Part shown: piece by piece, positions 11,541 through 22,514 of the stretch
How positions within the stretch are numbered: position 1 is the first letter of the stretch
Layout: each line of letters begins with the position of its first letter
DNA from: Isoetes taiwanensis
Lineage: Eukaryota > Streptophyta > Lycopodiopsida > Isoetales > Isoetaceae
Direction: 5' to 3'
Assembly (NCBI GenBank): GCA_021234155.1
Contig: JAJEKV010000025.1
Coordinates: 5,189,310 to 5,253,309 of the forward strand
DNA length: 64,000 bases
The notes under the pieces: generated by a model
The model's database searches: none
Seen by the model: only the letters and a program-made list of their open reading frames with translations
What the model was told of the DNA's origin: nothing
Translations under genes and position numbers: made by a program

Positions 11541-11879
11541 ATGGTGCAGCCGCCGGTGGTCATCTTGGCCGGCGATGTCAATGACATCTTACGAGTCTTT
11601 AGGAAAGAGATAGATGTCCAAGCAACTCTGCATGCAACCCCAGCATATAGACAAGTTTTAGCCGAGTTCCAAGCTAGGGTAGGACCCTCCCTAGTGCAGC
11701 TACCCCCTTGCATAGGATATTTTGTTCCCCACCCATCCCTTCAAGCGGCCTTGGGTGATGTTCCAAACATTGCCAAATATCTGACCAACAAGGCCCAGAG
11801 ATTGCCAGAACCCATGGTCTTGACTGTTAACATTTTCCTACACCGCCGCCTTAGCCATTTTCCTTTCCCACCGTGCTGA
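11541..11879 (+). pseudogene. Retroelement upstream ORF B (gag-proximal)
   Basis: A 112-codon frame contains LHATPAYRQVLAEFQARVGP followed by SLVQLPP. A similar pattern (LHAT, two or three residues, Y, then V.P..V.LPP) is seen in frames of other retroelement fragments in this window (43363-43632 minus; weaker at 49318-49545 plus). The following sequence to about 13100 continues in broken frames with acidic stretches (EEEEESTSGEVSSTIE at about 12440-12490). It may be the N-terminal part of gag or a separate accessory protein. No database family is recognised. Confidence 0.45.
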
Positions 11880-13147
11880 AAACCTAATGGGGGAAACCTC
11901 TATTCCTCCCATGGAGGTGGACCCCATAGCATCCTCAGCAGCAGACCAACTCCTTTTGCAGTACCAGTAGAAGCAAGAAGGAAGAACAGAAGAAGAGGAA
12001 TCAGAAGATGAAGAATATGTGGGCACTCGACCCGGCCCGAAGAAACGTGACTAGCGGAAGATGAGTTAACCAACCCGGCCGAAGCGGCGGAGAACCTCAG
12101 TCGCTCCCGCTTGGGCTAGGTATCACAAGCCTAGCCCCCATCATCATTGACGCCGAGGAGTACCTGCTCCTCAATGACATCCAGAACCTCCCTGAATGCA
12201 GGGAGAGACTTCATCGTCCGGGGAGTCTCAGATTTCCCGCTTCAAGTGAGAGAAGCCGACACCTATACAAAGAGTCGACTTAGGACATCAAACCCTCACA
12301 CAACATCGGGCAAATAATGGAAGCTTCGAGAGCTGCCATCGAGGAAGGAGTTCTATGCCATCCGAGAACGGATGGGGATCCGTGTAGCAAGACCCACGAG
12401 CATTTTGATGCCGAGCTCTTCGACACCGGCTTCGCACAAGAGGAGGAGGAGGAATCGACATCAGGCGAAGTTTCATCGACAATCGAGAGATTACGAGAGA
12501 AATCACTGGTAGAGGTCGATGAATAACGCCGTAAGACATAGAGCTGGAGGCCAAGCGGGTGACGAGTCATCAACGACACACAAGGGCGAAGTCGTTGAGG
12601 TACTACCTTCCCCGCCGTTGGATGGGAGAATAAGCGGTAATACACCGCAAATTCAGTCCCCAGGTGAAGAAGGAGTGTTTATGCTCGCACTCTCGGCTTT
12701 GGCATGCATGCTCGATGGCTGCAAACATCGACTATCTTGTCTTAGTCAAGAGAGTGATGGCACTTGACATCTTCGACCCCATTTGTAATATACGTGGCGG
12801 CATGGGAAGATTAGCAATAACCGTGGCCTACACCTCCATCCAGCAGTAGAGGAATTGGTGACCTTTGCTGTGGGGACGTCAACCAATATCCTCGGAACTT
12901 GGGATGCTCGGTAGGAACGGCCCAAGTTAAGAAATTTCTCGAGGATAACCCATCCTACCGGCGATTTCAAGAATAGTTAAAATCTTGATCACGGAGGACT
13001 TATATCTAAAATATTATATAATAAAAATATTTTGTTGCCAATATTTAAATACTTTGTTGATTGTATTTGGTTCCAAAAATTATATCGGCAAATACATGAA
13101 TACAATAAAGTAAATGAATCTAACTGTAAGACCATGGCCAACTGTGT

Positions 13148-14230
13148 ATGCAGATGGGGAACAAAGAACAGTCGAACAAAACAGGAGGCCCAACAGAGAC
13201 GAAGAGACCCTTGACAGTCAACCCATCCCAAGGAACACGCTTGAGAAGCATTTGGTCCCATGACCCCGAAAGAGGAGATGTCACAAATGAGAACGAACTT
13301 CGACCGGATAAAGGCTCTATTAGCGGCAAAAGCATCGGTAGGGCCAAAGCGACACCTCGAAAGTCGGGGAAGGATAAGAAGAGGAGTAAGAGAAGGAGGT
13401 CTCCTAGCACAGATACCTCCGATTCAAGCTTCCGTCTCTCCGGACTGAGTCCGAGAAAGAGGCTGAACAAGTACTGAGGACCGTAGGGGGATCAGGCAGA
13501 AGGACGCTAAGGCCTTAGACTACCGAAGAAGGTAGACTCAAAGCATTGGGCAACATATGGAAGGTCGGGGAAGCTTGAACAATTCTCGCGCGAACAGGTC
13601 GGGGCTTGGAAGCGGGCGTGCCGGCAGATAGAGATGGCAGTATAGCAACGCCTATGGGATGAAAGACAAGGACAAGGCGGGGTGGCAAATGTACCAACTG
13701 AAGGGAGCGACATGCATCCGGTGGAAGGGTTATGCCAAGGCCCATGGCTTAGCAGAGATGGGTGCGATTTAAAAAGTTGCTAAAGCCTTCAAAGCCATTC
13801 GTCCCCTGAGGAACACAAGTCCAACATGATGCAAATTCTGAAAGTGCGGCAAGAGGTACAAAAAGCATCGAGTACAGGGAGTTCATGAGACTAAGGTATG
13901 TCTTAGAAGTTGAGTAAAAAAACAGTGGAGAGCTACATTGAAGGATTGAGCGAAGAAATCCGGTAAAGCTTGTAAGGGCAATAGATCCCAAGACAATGCT
14001 CGAGCGAGAATCCAAAAGCAATAAGTTTGCAAGGAATGGGGCCTCAAGAGCAAGAGGCGGCATAATACCACCAAAAATAGAGGCAAGGCAACAGGAGTTA
14101 TAGCCCCAGAGCATCCAGCCCAAAGTCCACCTAACCCCCATATAGGGCAAACTGTCGGAGACACAGGAGAGGAAGCAGTGTCCTTCAAGGACAAGCAGAA
14201 GGATCAATTACTCAAAAGCAAAGGCGATCT
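13148..14230 (+). pseudogene. Gypsy gag region (capsid and zinc knuckle remnants)
   Basis: A basic Ser/Lys-rich segment (GKDKKRSKRRRSPSTDTS, 13148-13477) is followed by broken frames with capsid-like signatures: EFMRLRYVLE at about 13880 and ESYIEGLSEEIR at about 13930, as in gypsy gag capsids. Remains of a zinc-knuckle-like segment precede the protease near 14210-14260. Several frameshifts occur. The gag role (particle formation and RNA packaging) is inferred from position and these motifs. Confidence 0.6.
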
Positions 14231-14499
14231 TTCTTATAAGCAATGCCCAAAGAGAAGAGACGGGGGTGTATAGAGAAGCGCCTTTTCTTGGGATGACTTC
14301 CAACCGTGACGCCGCCGAGCGCTTGCTATGATGCCAGCTGGCCTGATTGGGTGGATGGGACACTCCGTCCGACGATGACGGCGGAGGGCAAAGACGCTGA
14401 CTACATTGGGGTGAGTGTCACATTTTCGCCATAGATACAAAACAGCGCAGAACCCGTATAAGGTAATTTCCACGATAGGGGAAGGCCAAGGCCAAGTCT

Positions 14500-14760
14500 T
14501 TCATAGTCCCGATGAGACTCAGGAAGTAGCCACAACTTTGCATCCCCAAGAATGGTTGAGATGTTGAAGTTGAAACCATTGAAGTCCAAGCCAAGGCCAG
14601 TAATCTTGGCAAAATTAGAGCGATAAGACATCTGGCGAGGAAGAGGATCAATTTCGACATTGACTTGCTTAGGAATTAATATCCCGATGGGGCGCGTAGT
14701 AATGGGCATGGGCAAGTACGACTTGATAATAGAAATGGAGTACCTTGGACCCGTGAGGGG
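14500..14760 (+). pseudogene. Gypsy aspartic protease domain
   Basis: The forward frame reads DSGSSHNFASPRMVEMLKL from 14515, the D-[S/T]-G catalytic loop of retroviral-type aspartic proteases with the usual 'SHNFISP' context of plant gypsy elements. Downstream MGKYDLIIEMEYLGPV matches the 'YDVVLGM.WL' flap-distal strand. In this family the enzyme cleaves the Gag-Pol polyprotein. It lies between gag and reverse transcriptase, in the expected order. Confidence 0.75.
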
Positions 14761-15009
14761 CCATCATTGATTGTGGAAGCCGGAAGGTGACCCTCCTGGC
14801 GCCCGGCCGGCAAAGTCATTGAGATCCGCCAGTAAAGAAGTTGCTCCCATCATGCGGTGTATGTCTATTAAGAAGTTGCTCAAGTCTATCAAAAGCGGCG
14901 GGTAGCATATATCTTCAAACTTGAGATTGAAGAACCCGAGTCGAGGAAAGCAAGGAAGACAAGGTGCTAACCGACAAGTTGCCCAAGCAAATAGCCAACT
15001 TGATCCAAA

Positions 15010-16330
15010 TTCCACGATCTCTTCCCGGATGAGATGAAGCGACTTCCTCCTTACAGGAGAGTCGAGTGTGAGATAGCACTTTCGAACCGGGGAACCAAGC
15101 CGACGAGCAAGGCTCAGGTATAGAATGATGACCAGGCCCGGACGGAGCTAAAGAAGCAATTGCGAGGAATTGCTCGACCTAGGCTTCATTAGACCTAAGC
15201 GTCTCACCATTTGGGGCACCCATTCTCTTTGTCAAGAAGAAGGATGGCAGCTTGAGGATGTGCATAGATTACAGGACAAGCTGAATAAGCACACCATCAA
15301 GAACTTCACAGCTCCCGGTCCGGCGACTTGATGGATCCAGCTCAAAGGGGGCAAAAGTCTTCTCAAGATCGACCTAAGGTCGAGGGTTATCACCGGTCGG
15401 GATAAAGGAAGAAGACGTCCACAAAATGGCCTTGAGGACCAGGTATGGGCATTACGAGTTCCGCGGTAATGCCATTTGGGCTATCAAATGCCCGGCAACA
15501 TTCATGAGACTCATGAATGACATCTTCGAGGAGTTCTTGGACACCTTAAAACGATAGTGTTCTTTGGCGACATTCCGATGTATAGCAGATCCATTGAAGA
15601 ACATGCACAACACGAAGAAGGGTGCTTCGAGAAGTTGAGAAGGCACCGGTTATGCGCCAAGTTGTCGAAGTCCCACTTCGCAAATGTAGAAGGTGGAATA
15701 CCCGGGTCATGTGATTTCGGCGGAAGGAATCTCGGCGGATCCTGCCAAGATTGAAGCAGTGATTCAATGGTCGGTGCCAAAGAACGTCCACGAGGTCAGA
15801 AGTTTCCTTGTCCTAGCAGGGTACTACAGGAAGTTCGTGAAGAACTTCGCAAAGATAGCAGCCCCATTAACGGACTTGACAAAGGCGAGAAAGGTGAAGA
15901 ATTGGGCGGACCATTGGCTCAAGAAAGCCCAAGCGAGGCTTTGAATTGTTGAAGGAAGCTTTAACAACCGCCCCGTCTTGACCACCTCGCCGCCGGGCCA
16001 GAAGGACAAGTTAGTGGCGGGCATACGCAAGTAAGATAGCCACAGTGCGGTCTCATGCAAGAAGAGCGGGTAATAGCGTATGACTCCAGGAAGATGAACG
16101 ATGCCGAAACGCGTTACCCAACGCACGATCAGGAATTGCTTGCAGTTGTCAGGGCGTTAAGAATTTGGAGGCACTACCTCTTAGGAAGGTAGTTCCAGTT
16201 GGACCCGCGGATCATCGAGCCTCCAATATGTATTCACGCAACCACACCTTAACCCGAGGGCGAAAGGTGGATGGAGTTCCTCAAAGAGTATGACTTTGAC
16301 ATAGTCTACAAGCCAGGAAGCTTAATGTGG
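15010..16330 (+). pseudogene. Gypsy reverse transcriptase and RNase H, frameshifted
   Basis: Motifs appear in order across frames: FPDEMKRLPPYRRVECEI (about 15020), [17 protein letters not shown] (15225-15280), RTRYGHYEF, MNDIFEEFLD, then [20 protein letters not shown] and [20 protein letters not shown] (15710-15880). The catalytic YxDD region reads FFGDIPMYSR in this copy, so the aspartate pair is not intact as written. RNase H sequence follows ([20 protein letters not shown], 16100-16165). At least four frame changes occur, many beside CG dinucleotides. Confidence 0.85.
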
Positions 16331-16559
16331 TAGCGGATGCACTTTCAAGGCATCGGCCCGACAACTAGAGTGCATTGCAATGCAATTTCGACACTCTCCC
16401 GCGATTTCGGGGAAGAATATTGAAGAAACCTTGCCAGCGGATGTGGACTTCAAGAAAGTATGGGCAAGCTTGTGCAAGGAAGCAAGAACATACAAGGAGA
16501 GGGAAACCTTCAAAATTTTAAAGAAGGAAGGTAACCTTACGTACCATAAGAACAAGTTG

Positions 16560-17300
16560 TGCGTGCACGAATCATCGGGGGAGTAAGGAAATTGATCCTT
16601 CACGACACCCACAACCCCATAGCTGGCCACGGGATTCATGAAGACATACTTCAAAGTCTTGCTTGCAGCCTATTATTATTGGCGGGGAATGAAGAAACGA
16701 ATGCTTCGCCACATCAAGGAATGTCGACTATGTCGACAAAGGAAGGCGAGCGACTTGAATTCGAGGGGCATTGGAACCGATTAGCGGTGCCAAGCGCTAA
16801 GTGGGGAGGTCGTCGGCATGGACTTCATAACGGGGCTTCCAAGGGCGATAAAGAGGTAAGGATGCCTTGATGGTGGTGGTGGACAAGTTGTCGAAGATGG
16901 CCCATTTTGTGCCTTGCGGGACCATGGACACAACTATGGACCGCGGCGAAGCTCTTCACCAAAAAGAAATCTTCAGGCTCCATGGCATGCCAAGGGAAAT
17001 TATCTCCAGCGAGATCCAGGGTTCATCGAGTGCCTTTTAGCGGGACCTCTTTGCAACGATTCGATTAAAGCTATCCATGAGCGCGGCCTATCATCCCCGA
17101 CGGATGGGCAAACAAGCGGACCAACGAGAATATTGGAGGATATGCTACTGAAACTATGTCCAGAACAAGCAAGGTATGTGGAAAGAGTTTATTCACTTGG
17201 TGGAGTTTACATATAATAGCACCAAGCGGGAATCATCCCAAATGTCGTAGTTCATGATTAATTACGGCTATCAATGCTAACTCGGACACTTGGCACAACC
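16560..17300 (+). pseudogene. Gypsy integrase, zinc-binding and catalytic core
   Basis: An HHCC-type N-terminal region (HDTHNPIAGHGIHED at about 16600, then a Cys pair in the next frame) leads to core segments with VVVDKLSKMAHFVP (16870-16910), the sequence after it to REIISS (about 17000), and a heavily broken stretch to 17300. This is the enzyme that inserts the cDNA copy. The frame is interrupted many times, and the catalytic D,D-35-E triad cannot be read continuously. Confidence 0.75.
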
Positions 17301-17329
17301 CGTGTCAAAAGTGGAAGAAGTTTCAACAA

Positions 17330-17878
17330 ATGTTGGGCGACATGCAGCAGCTCGTGGAAGAAGTTCGAGGATATCTTCTCGCTGCAAGGAGTCGACAAAA
17401 GAGCATCGCCGACAAGCATCGGACAGTCAGAGAGTTCCAAGTTGGAGATGATGTATGGCTCAAGATAAAAGTGAAGCAGGCGAAGCTCCGCATCGGAAAT
17501 TGTAAGAAGCTTGCTCCAAGGTGGGCTGGACCCTTCAGAATAATCCAAAGAGTAGGTAACCAATCCTACAAGCTAGACTTGCCAGCACACTTAAAGATCC
17601 ACAAAGTCTTCCACGTGAGTTTGCTGAAGAAGCATACTCGCAATCCAGATGAAGTCTTGGACACTCCAACGATGTTGGAAATGATAGAAGAGCAGATAGA
17701 AATAATTCCAGAACTCATTTTTGATAAAGCGTTCAAGAAGACAAGGAGATTGGAGTTTCTCCAATACTTGGTCAAGCGGAAACACTTGCCGGTGGAAGAC
17801 GCAACATGGGTACTTAAGAGAGATCTGATAAAGCAGTACCCACAGTCGATTTGTGTAGATTTATGTCTTGATAGCTAA
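17330..17878 (+). pseudogene. Integrase C-terminus with chromodomain
   Basis: An uninterrupted 182-codon frame carries the end of the gypsy integrase: VGDDVWLKIK, the GPY/F-type motif APRWAGPFRIIQRVG and HKVFHVSLLKKH. It ends in a chromodomain-like segment (PELIFDKAFKKTRRLEFLQY, then VKRKHLPVEDATWV). Chromodomains in this position define the chromovirus lineage of Ty3/gypsy elements and are thought to guide integration to modified chromatin. This is the best preserved coding part of the element, although it depends on the broken upstream frames for expression. Confidence 0.85.
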
Positions 17879-18703
17879 GAATAATCTACGCATGCAACCT
17901 ATGCTAGGTATGGGTTGCATCTAAGTTGATCTGAAATGATGAGACCACTACGGTGATCTCTAGGGCGTGGTGTAATGTCAATGTAGGCATGACCCGCGGT
18001 TCGCTTGGGAAGTCTACTTATCCCAGTAGGCGACCTCAAGAGATAAGAGATCATTCAGAATGCATTGATAGGGAAAGCACCTCTAGCCAATGCCTACGGG
18101 GGGACACTATCCTTCACGCTCCATATACGAGAAGGACCCCATCCTCCCACGGCTGGGCAACTAAAGGTGTAGGCATGGCGCCATATAGGCATTATAGAGG
18201 CTGTCTCCACGACCCACGATGGAAGAAGCATCCTCTTCCTACGCCGAGATTAGCCATGCATTCCGTGTAGATAGTTGAGGTGGTTCCCTTATAACCAAAT
18301 TTATAAATAATTAAAATGGTACTAGCGTAGTGTCGACTGCTTGACCAATAGAAGCTCTGGGGGGCAAGGAGGTCGAACTCACGAAGACTTACAACACAAA
18401 TTTTGTTGGAATGTGTTGCAAGGAATGAAAAATACCTCAAAGAATTATTGTATATATTAAAATATTGATAAATTAAAATATTGTGATAAGCGAAACTAAT
18501 GGGTAACTTGTTGTAATGACATACAGGATTGATAAGTTATTTGATTCAATAATGGTATAATAATGTTCTAAAAATATTACATTAAGGTAATCCTAATAAA
18601 TGTGTAAGTATGATAATAGTATATCATTATGCATCAAGTTGATTGCGGGTTAGGAAGATCCCAAGGTGGGGAGACCCACGATCTTTGCTGACAACATCAT
18701 TTT
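17879..18703 (+). other. Non-coding 3' internal region of the gypsy element
   Basis: No open frame of note lies between the chromodomain and the polypurine tract. The last 400 bases are AT-rich. This matches the 3' untranslated part of long chromoviruses. Confidence 0.6.
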
Positions 18704-18716
18704 AAGGTGGGGAGAA
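18704..18716 (+). other. Polypurine tract of the gypsy element
   Basis: AAGGTGGGGAGAA directly precedes TGTGACGTTC of the 3' LTR. The same tract precedes the 3' LTR of the element at 32757-41127, and a close variant (AAGGAAGGGAGAA) flanks the inverted LTR at 44924. Confidence 0.85.
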
Positions 18717-20225
18717 TGTGACGTTCGATGCGATATCTGCGGTTTCAAGATGTATACCGTCTTGCACCGTCCAGCGTACCGCGCTATTCCAATCGGCGTG
18801 TGCGCCGGCGTGTAGCCAAAGCAAGTGAAGCCCTAGGGGGCAACTTGCAAGGGTCTAACACTTATTAATGTCGCACTTTAGACCATAAACCTTTAAAGAG
18901 GCATACCAAGGATCATGGACACCCTAAACCTAACTGATAGCCTATGTAAGGCAACCAAACCCTAATTCTTCCTTTTTCGTCCACGAACCTTCCGAGCTCC
19001 AGTTCACGCGCCTCAAGAGTCCATTCAGACTCCCAAGAACTGCCCGTCGCGCTCTAGCTCGTCCGATTCCCTTTTCGAGCCGCATCCCCAATGCGAACAA
19101 ACATGGGCGATTCGGATCAAGAGGAGTGAACCAGGGGATCGGTATTTAGTCAATCTAATAGCCTAAACCATATTCCGACCATGAACCAATAGGTTTAGCC
19201 TATTAAATTGCCCATAGTAGCCAAGTAGATCCCCAGACACCAGCCCTAACTAAAGAACCTAACTCTATGATATAGATTAGATCTAACTCTTTAGTTCTGC
19301 TGTGATGTAGATGGATGATGTTACTCTGTGGACTCATTGTATTGGGAAGGGGTTAGAGACCCTAAAGCCTAGTAGTAGATGCTCCTAGCTAGCCTCCTTA
19401 TCCTGCTTGTAGATTAGGCTGTGTACAAGAACCACACACACTTGTGGGTGAAGGGGCGGGCCGGCTCGGAAGGAGGTTAGGTGTTCGACTCTTGACCAAT
19501 CCCTCCGGTGTGTAAAGTCTCCAAGGGGATCATAGTGGACTAGGTCTAATGGCTTGCCGAGTGTGGGCAAGGCATGGGCTCGAGCCCGTGGGGTGATGCG
19601 TCACTCTCCGGTGGGTTCAAGTCAATAAGGGCAGTGGCCCTCTAGTCACCTTGAGTCGACATAGAGATCTCCCCGGAGGAGTGATCCCTACCTGCCCCCT
19701 ATCCCGAACCGGGGAGATGCAACCCGAGGGAATAGCCCCTTGGCTATGCATCCGTGAGCTCTGGTCCAGTCCCAACACTCTTCAACCTACTGCAAAGTGT
19801 GCACAGGGGGCGGATGGAGTGGACAACCCTATGCCATGTTCTCATGCCCGACCAAATCCATTGTCATGAATTACATGCGCAATGAACTCACGGAGACCCA
19901 AGCCATCAGTCATCCCACGAGTCTCGAGCCTTAGGTAGGAACCCACATGTGTTGTGCTTGATCTTTGTCTATGCGGATGTTGATGTACCACCCTTGAGGT
20001 GGATATGTGATGATGTTGTATCTTGACATATATGTTTACGCTTACGCTATAGCTAGGTAGGCCCCGAGGAAGGCGGGGTAAAATGACCCTTCATTCTTCC
20101 CACTTGGAACTCATTACGGTTCTTAATGATATGTGGGGAACCTATGACGACATGGAGCTGGTATGGGGGGATGAACTCTGTTTGTATACGGTGAGTGCAC
20201 CAGTATCGCAGTAGGGGCGTCCGCG
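18717..20225 (+). repeat. 3' LTR of the 12.9 kb gypsy element
   Basis: Starts TGTGACGTTCGATG and ends GGGGCGTCCGCG immediately before the GTCCG target duplication. The other families here end CGTCACA, so the final bases may be altered. Compared with the 5' LTR, AT-rich segments are identical while CG-containing positions carry one- to few-base indels. Confidence 0.85.
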
Positions 20226-20230
20226 GTCCG
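20226..20230. repeat. 5-bp target-site duplication, right copy (GTCCG)
   Basis: Matches 7359-7363. On the minus strand the bases CGGAC form part of the Ala-Asp codons of the interrupted YADD motif. Confidence 0.8.
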
Positions 20231-20850
20231 CATAGATGAGCTTTGGCGGATGACCTGGTGCAAAAGGCGTATGCCATCCCCCATGCTTTCGATGGCGGGG
20301 GCTCTTACCGGGTCAATGTAGAGGCCAAAAGTTTTTGGTGAGAGGGGCAGCCTGCCGGGACCCGATACTCTTGGTGAATGCTTGGCGTCGGTACATCCGC
20401 CAAAACAACTCTCATATAGCTTGTATATGGCACTCTGCCAGTACGTGGCGGCAGCTGATTGGCGCAATCTAGCCCATAGCTTTCCCGGGGACCATTATCA
20501 AAAGCCTTGCGAAGTCCACAAAAGCGACAATACAAGTCCTGCCGATGGTTTTGGTTTGTCTTCAATCGATTGCCCAGCATGTAAAGATATGGTCAATCAT
20601 TGAGTGGCGGGGTCTAAAGCATGCTTGTGTGAGGGCTCGCACATCTAGCGCCGCCCGGGCCAGGTCAATTTGCTTTCGAAATGCCGATAGCAGCTTTGGC
20701 AAATCTTGGGCCCGACCATGATCGTCCGGTAATTGGCCGGACAGTGTGGGTCGCCCGCCTTGTGAATGGGGACAACCCTGCTTGTGGTCCATTGTCGGGG
20801 AAAACCTTCCTTAGGAGGATATAGCATTCTACCATACCTAAACAATAAGC
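20226..20850 (-). pseudogene. Non-LTR retrotransposon reverse transcriptase, 5' half (up to YADD)
   Basis: Minus-strand frames contain the RT series of a LINE: FPRQWTTSRVVPIHKAGDPH, ANYRTIMVGP, FRPRHSMIDHIFTC, a DFRKAFD-like motif, and GCPLSP with FGLYIDPVR. They end at LIYA-D, where the gypsy LTR is inserted. The frame resumes at 7363 with the rest of YADD. The upstream endonuclease is absent, so the copy looks 5'-truncated near 20850, as is common for LINEs. Frameshifts occur between motifs. The clade is not assigned. Confidence 0.8.
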
Positions 20851-20859
20851 TGCTCTTGT

Positions 20860-22420
20860 GGAAACATGAAAAAAAGAAATATACGTCATGCCTTCTGTTT
20901 TCGACAATAAAAGAGGTCCACAATTTGTTGTATCTCTAAACTATCTACTTTTGGGAGATGATGGTGGATAATGGTGTTACCAAAACTAAAAATTAGATTA
21001 TTTTGACTGGAGGAATATATAATGGGATCAATATTGTACTATTTAGAGGCAGACAAAGAAAACGCAACATGGTATTTAATATAAACATAAAGAGTAAGAT
21101 GCATTAAATATCCAGATTTGTTTAAATATAATAGCAAATTTGATTATTGAGCCCAAGACCTATATTATCAATATTGATTTAAGTTAAAAGCATAGCAAGT
21201 ATAAAACCCCCAAATATTTAACGACATAATGCAGAAGATAATCGATGTTTTGATATTGATTTGGGCAAAGTTCCCTTATTCTTATATGCTAGAAGTTCCC
21301 ATGGGGTTGCATTTGCATGATGGAGATGTGCAACCTAGGTAGTAATGCTGGGTCATATTGATAAAGGGCACACAATAGAGACAATAATATTGCCCTTCGA
21401 AACAATTCAGCAGTTGCAATCCTCAACAAAAGAATATGGCAACATTCATTGCACTGATTTGACAACATACATTATAGAATTGCTGTTCAAATATCTACGT
21501 TTCATATTGCATTTCGTATCTCTAATTCTTCCTGCCATCCTCTGATTTAGAATTTGTCATCGAAAACGAAAGCCAAACACTCCTGATCTCATGTGTAACT
21601 CGAGGGTCTGACAGGAATTTTATGACACGTGTTCTAAAACGTTCTTGCCCATGAAATTGGAGGTATTTCATACTATTTTTATATTTCTAATGAGAGTCAA
21701 ACTCGTAACTTTTAGGGCAAATGATTTATCCATTCAAATTATTTCTTAAAAAAAGTTTAAAGACATTGTATTTTAGCATCCTTTATTTGGTAAACCATGA
21801 AGAAAGTGAAGATTTCCATTGTTGTCCAACATATATAATGCAGTTTCATTTTTTATTTGAGTTGAATATTTGTTTGAGCTTATTTTTTCTGTGCTGAGGA
21901 TACGTTTAAGCTCAACACGTGTTATGCCTATTTTAAAGCCAAACGGATTTATGGTGGATATGCTTAGTACAAAGATCCGAATTGTATTTTGTTCTTAACC
22001 CTCTGGGCATGCTGGGATGATTCTGCACTGAATCCTTGCTTTGTAGATTAGCTAACCATTTCCTTTCGAACCTTCAAAATGTGTATTTTTGGAGAAATGG
22101 GCTTAACTGTTTTATTTTCCTCTTGCATAGCTTGATTCATCATCCAGGCAAGGTTAGAGTGGCTGCCTGATTCAATAATTCCGCTGTCCGGAAGCTTAAA
22201 TGTTTAATACCTTGGATAATTCACCTTCAAATCATGGCCTCTAGTTTGGTTTATCCTATGGATCTGGATCTCTGAAGAAAAAACCTCCTCAATGAAGAGA
22301 CCCTTTCTAAATAGCATTCTGTTCATTGATTCTATCCCCGTGCTAGGAGATTCCAACATTTTCTTGATTCAAACCCAGAACCAATTAAGTTGCTCCTGCA
22401 AATGGGGCATGAACTACGAG
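20860..22420. other. No supported gene
   Basis: AT-rich sequence with no convincing coding frame, terminal repeat or RNA gene. Confidence 0.5.
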
Positions 22421-22424
22421 ACGG

Positions 22425-22514
22425 AGGGCCCTTCCATGGTAATGTAGTTGCCACGGGAGGGAAATTCCCCTATTTATACGATGGGAGCATCGTATGGATT
22501 CTGAGAGCGTCACA
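22425..22514 (+). repeat. LTR 3'-end fragment
   Basis: The segment from gacggagggccc to CGTCACA closely matches the last 90 bases of the LTR at 45674-47294 (…ccttccatggt…gccacgggagg…), including the terminal inverted CGTCACA. It is a truncated solo remnant of the same LTR family group; no primer site follows. Confidence 0.7.

Larger units (their letters stand above)
7364..20225 (+). mobile_element. Ty3/gypsy chromovirus LTR retrotransposon, 12.9 kb
   Basis: The element has two related LTRs of about 1.5 kb (7364-8866 and 18717-20225), an initiator-Met tRNA primer site, a purine tract, and protease, reverse transcriptase, RNase H, integrase and chromodomain in gypsy order. It is flanked by a GTCCG duplication. 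The internal region holds an unusually long duplicated leader with an extra upstream reading frame before gag. All coding frames are interrupted. The LTRs agree in AT-rich stretches but differ by indels at CG-containing sites, so part of the apparent decay may be sequencing error. The chromodomain places it among the chromoviruses; I do not assign a finer clade. Confidence 0.9.

Noticed and set aside
13749-14207. 152-codon minus-strand ORF
   Set aside because: It lies antisense to the gypsy gag region, has no domain, and is a shadow of the capsid reading frames.
14401-14715. 104-codon minus-strand ORF
   Set aside because: Antisense shadow of the aspartic protease, whose DSGSSHNF motif reads on the plus strand.
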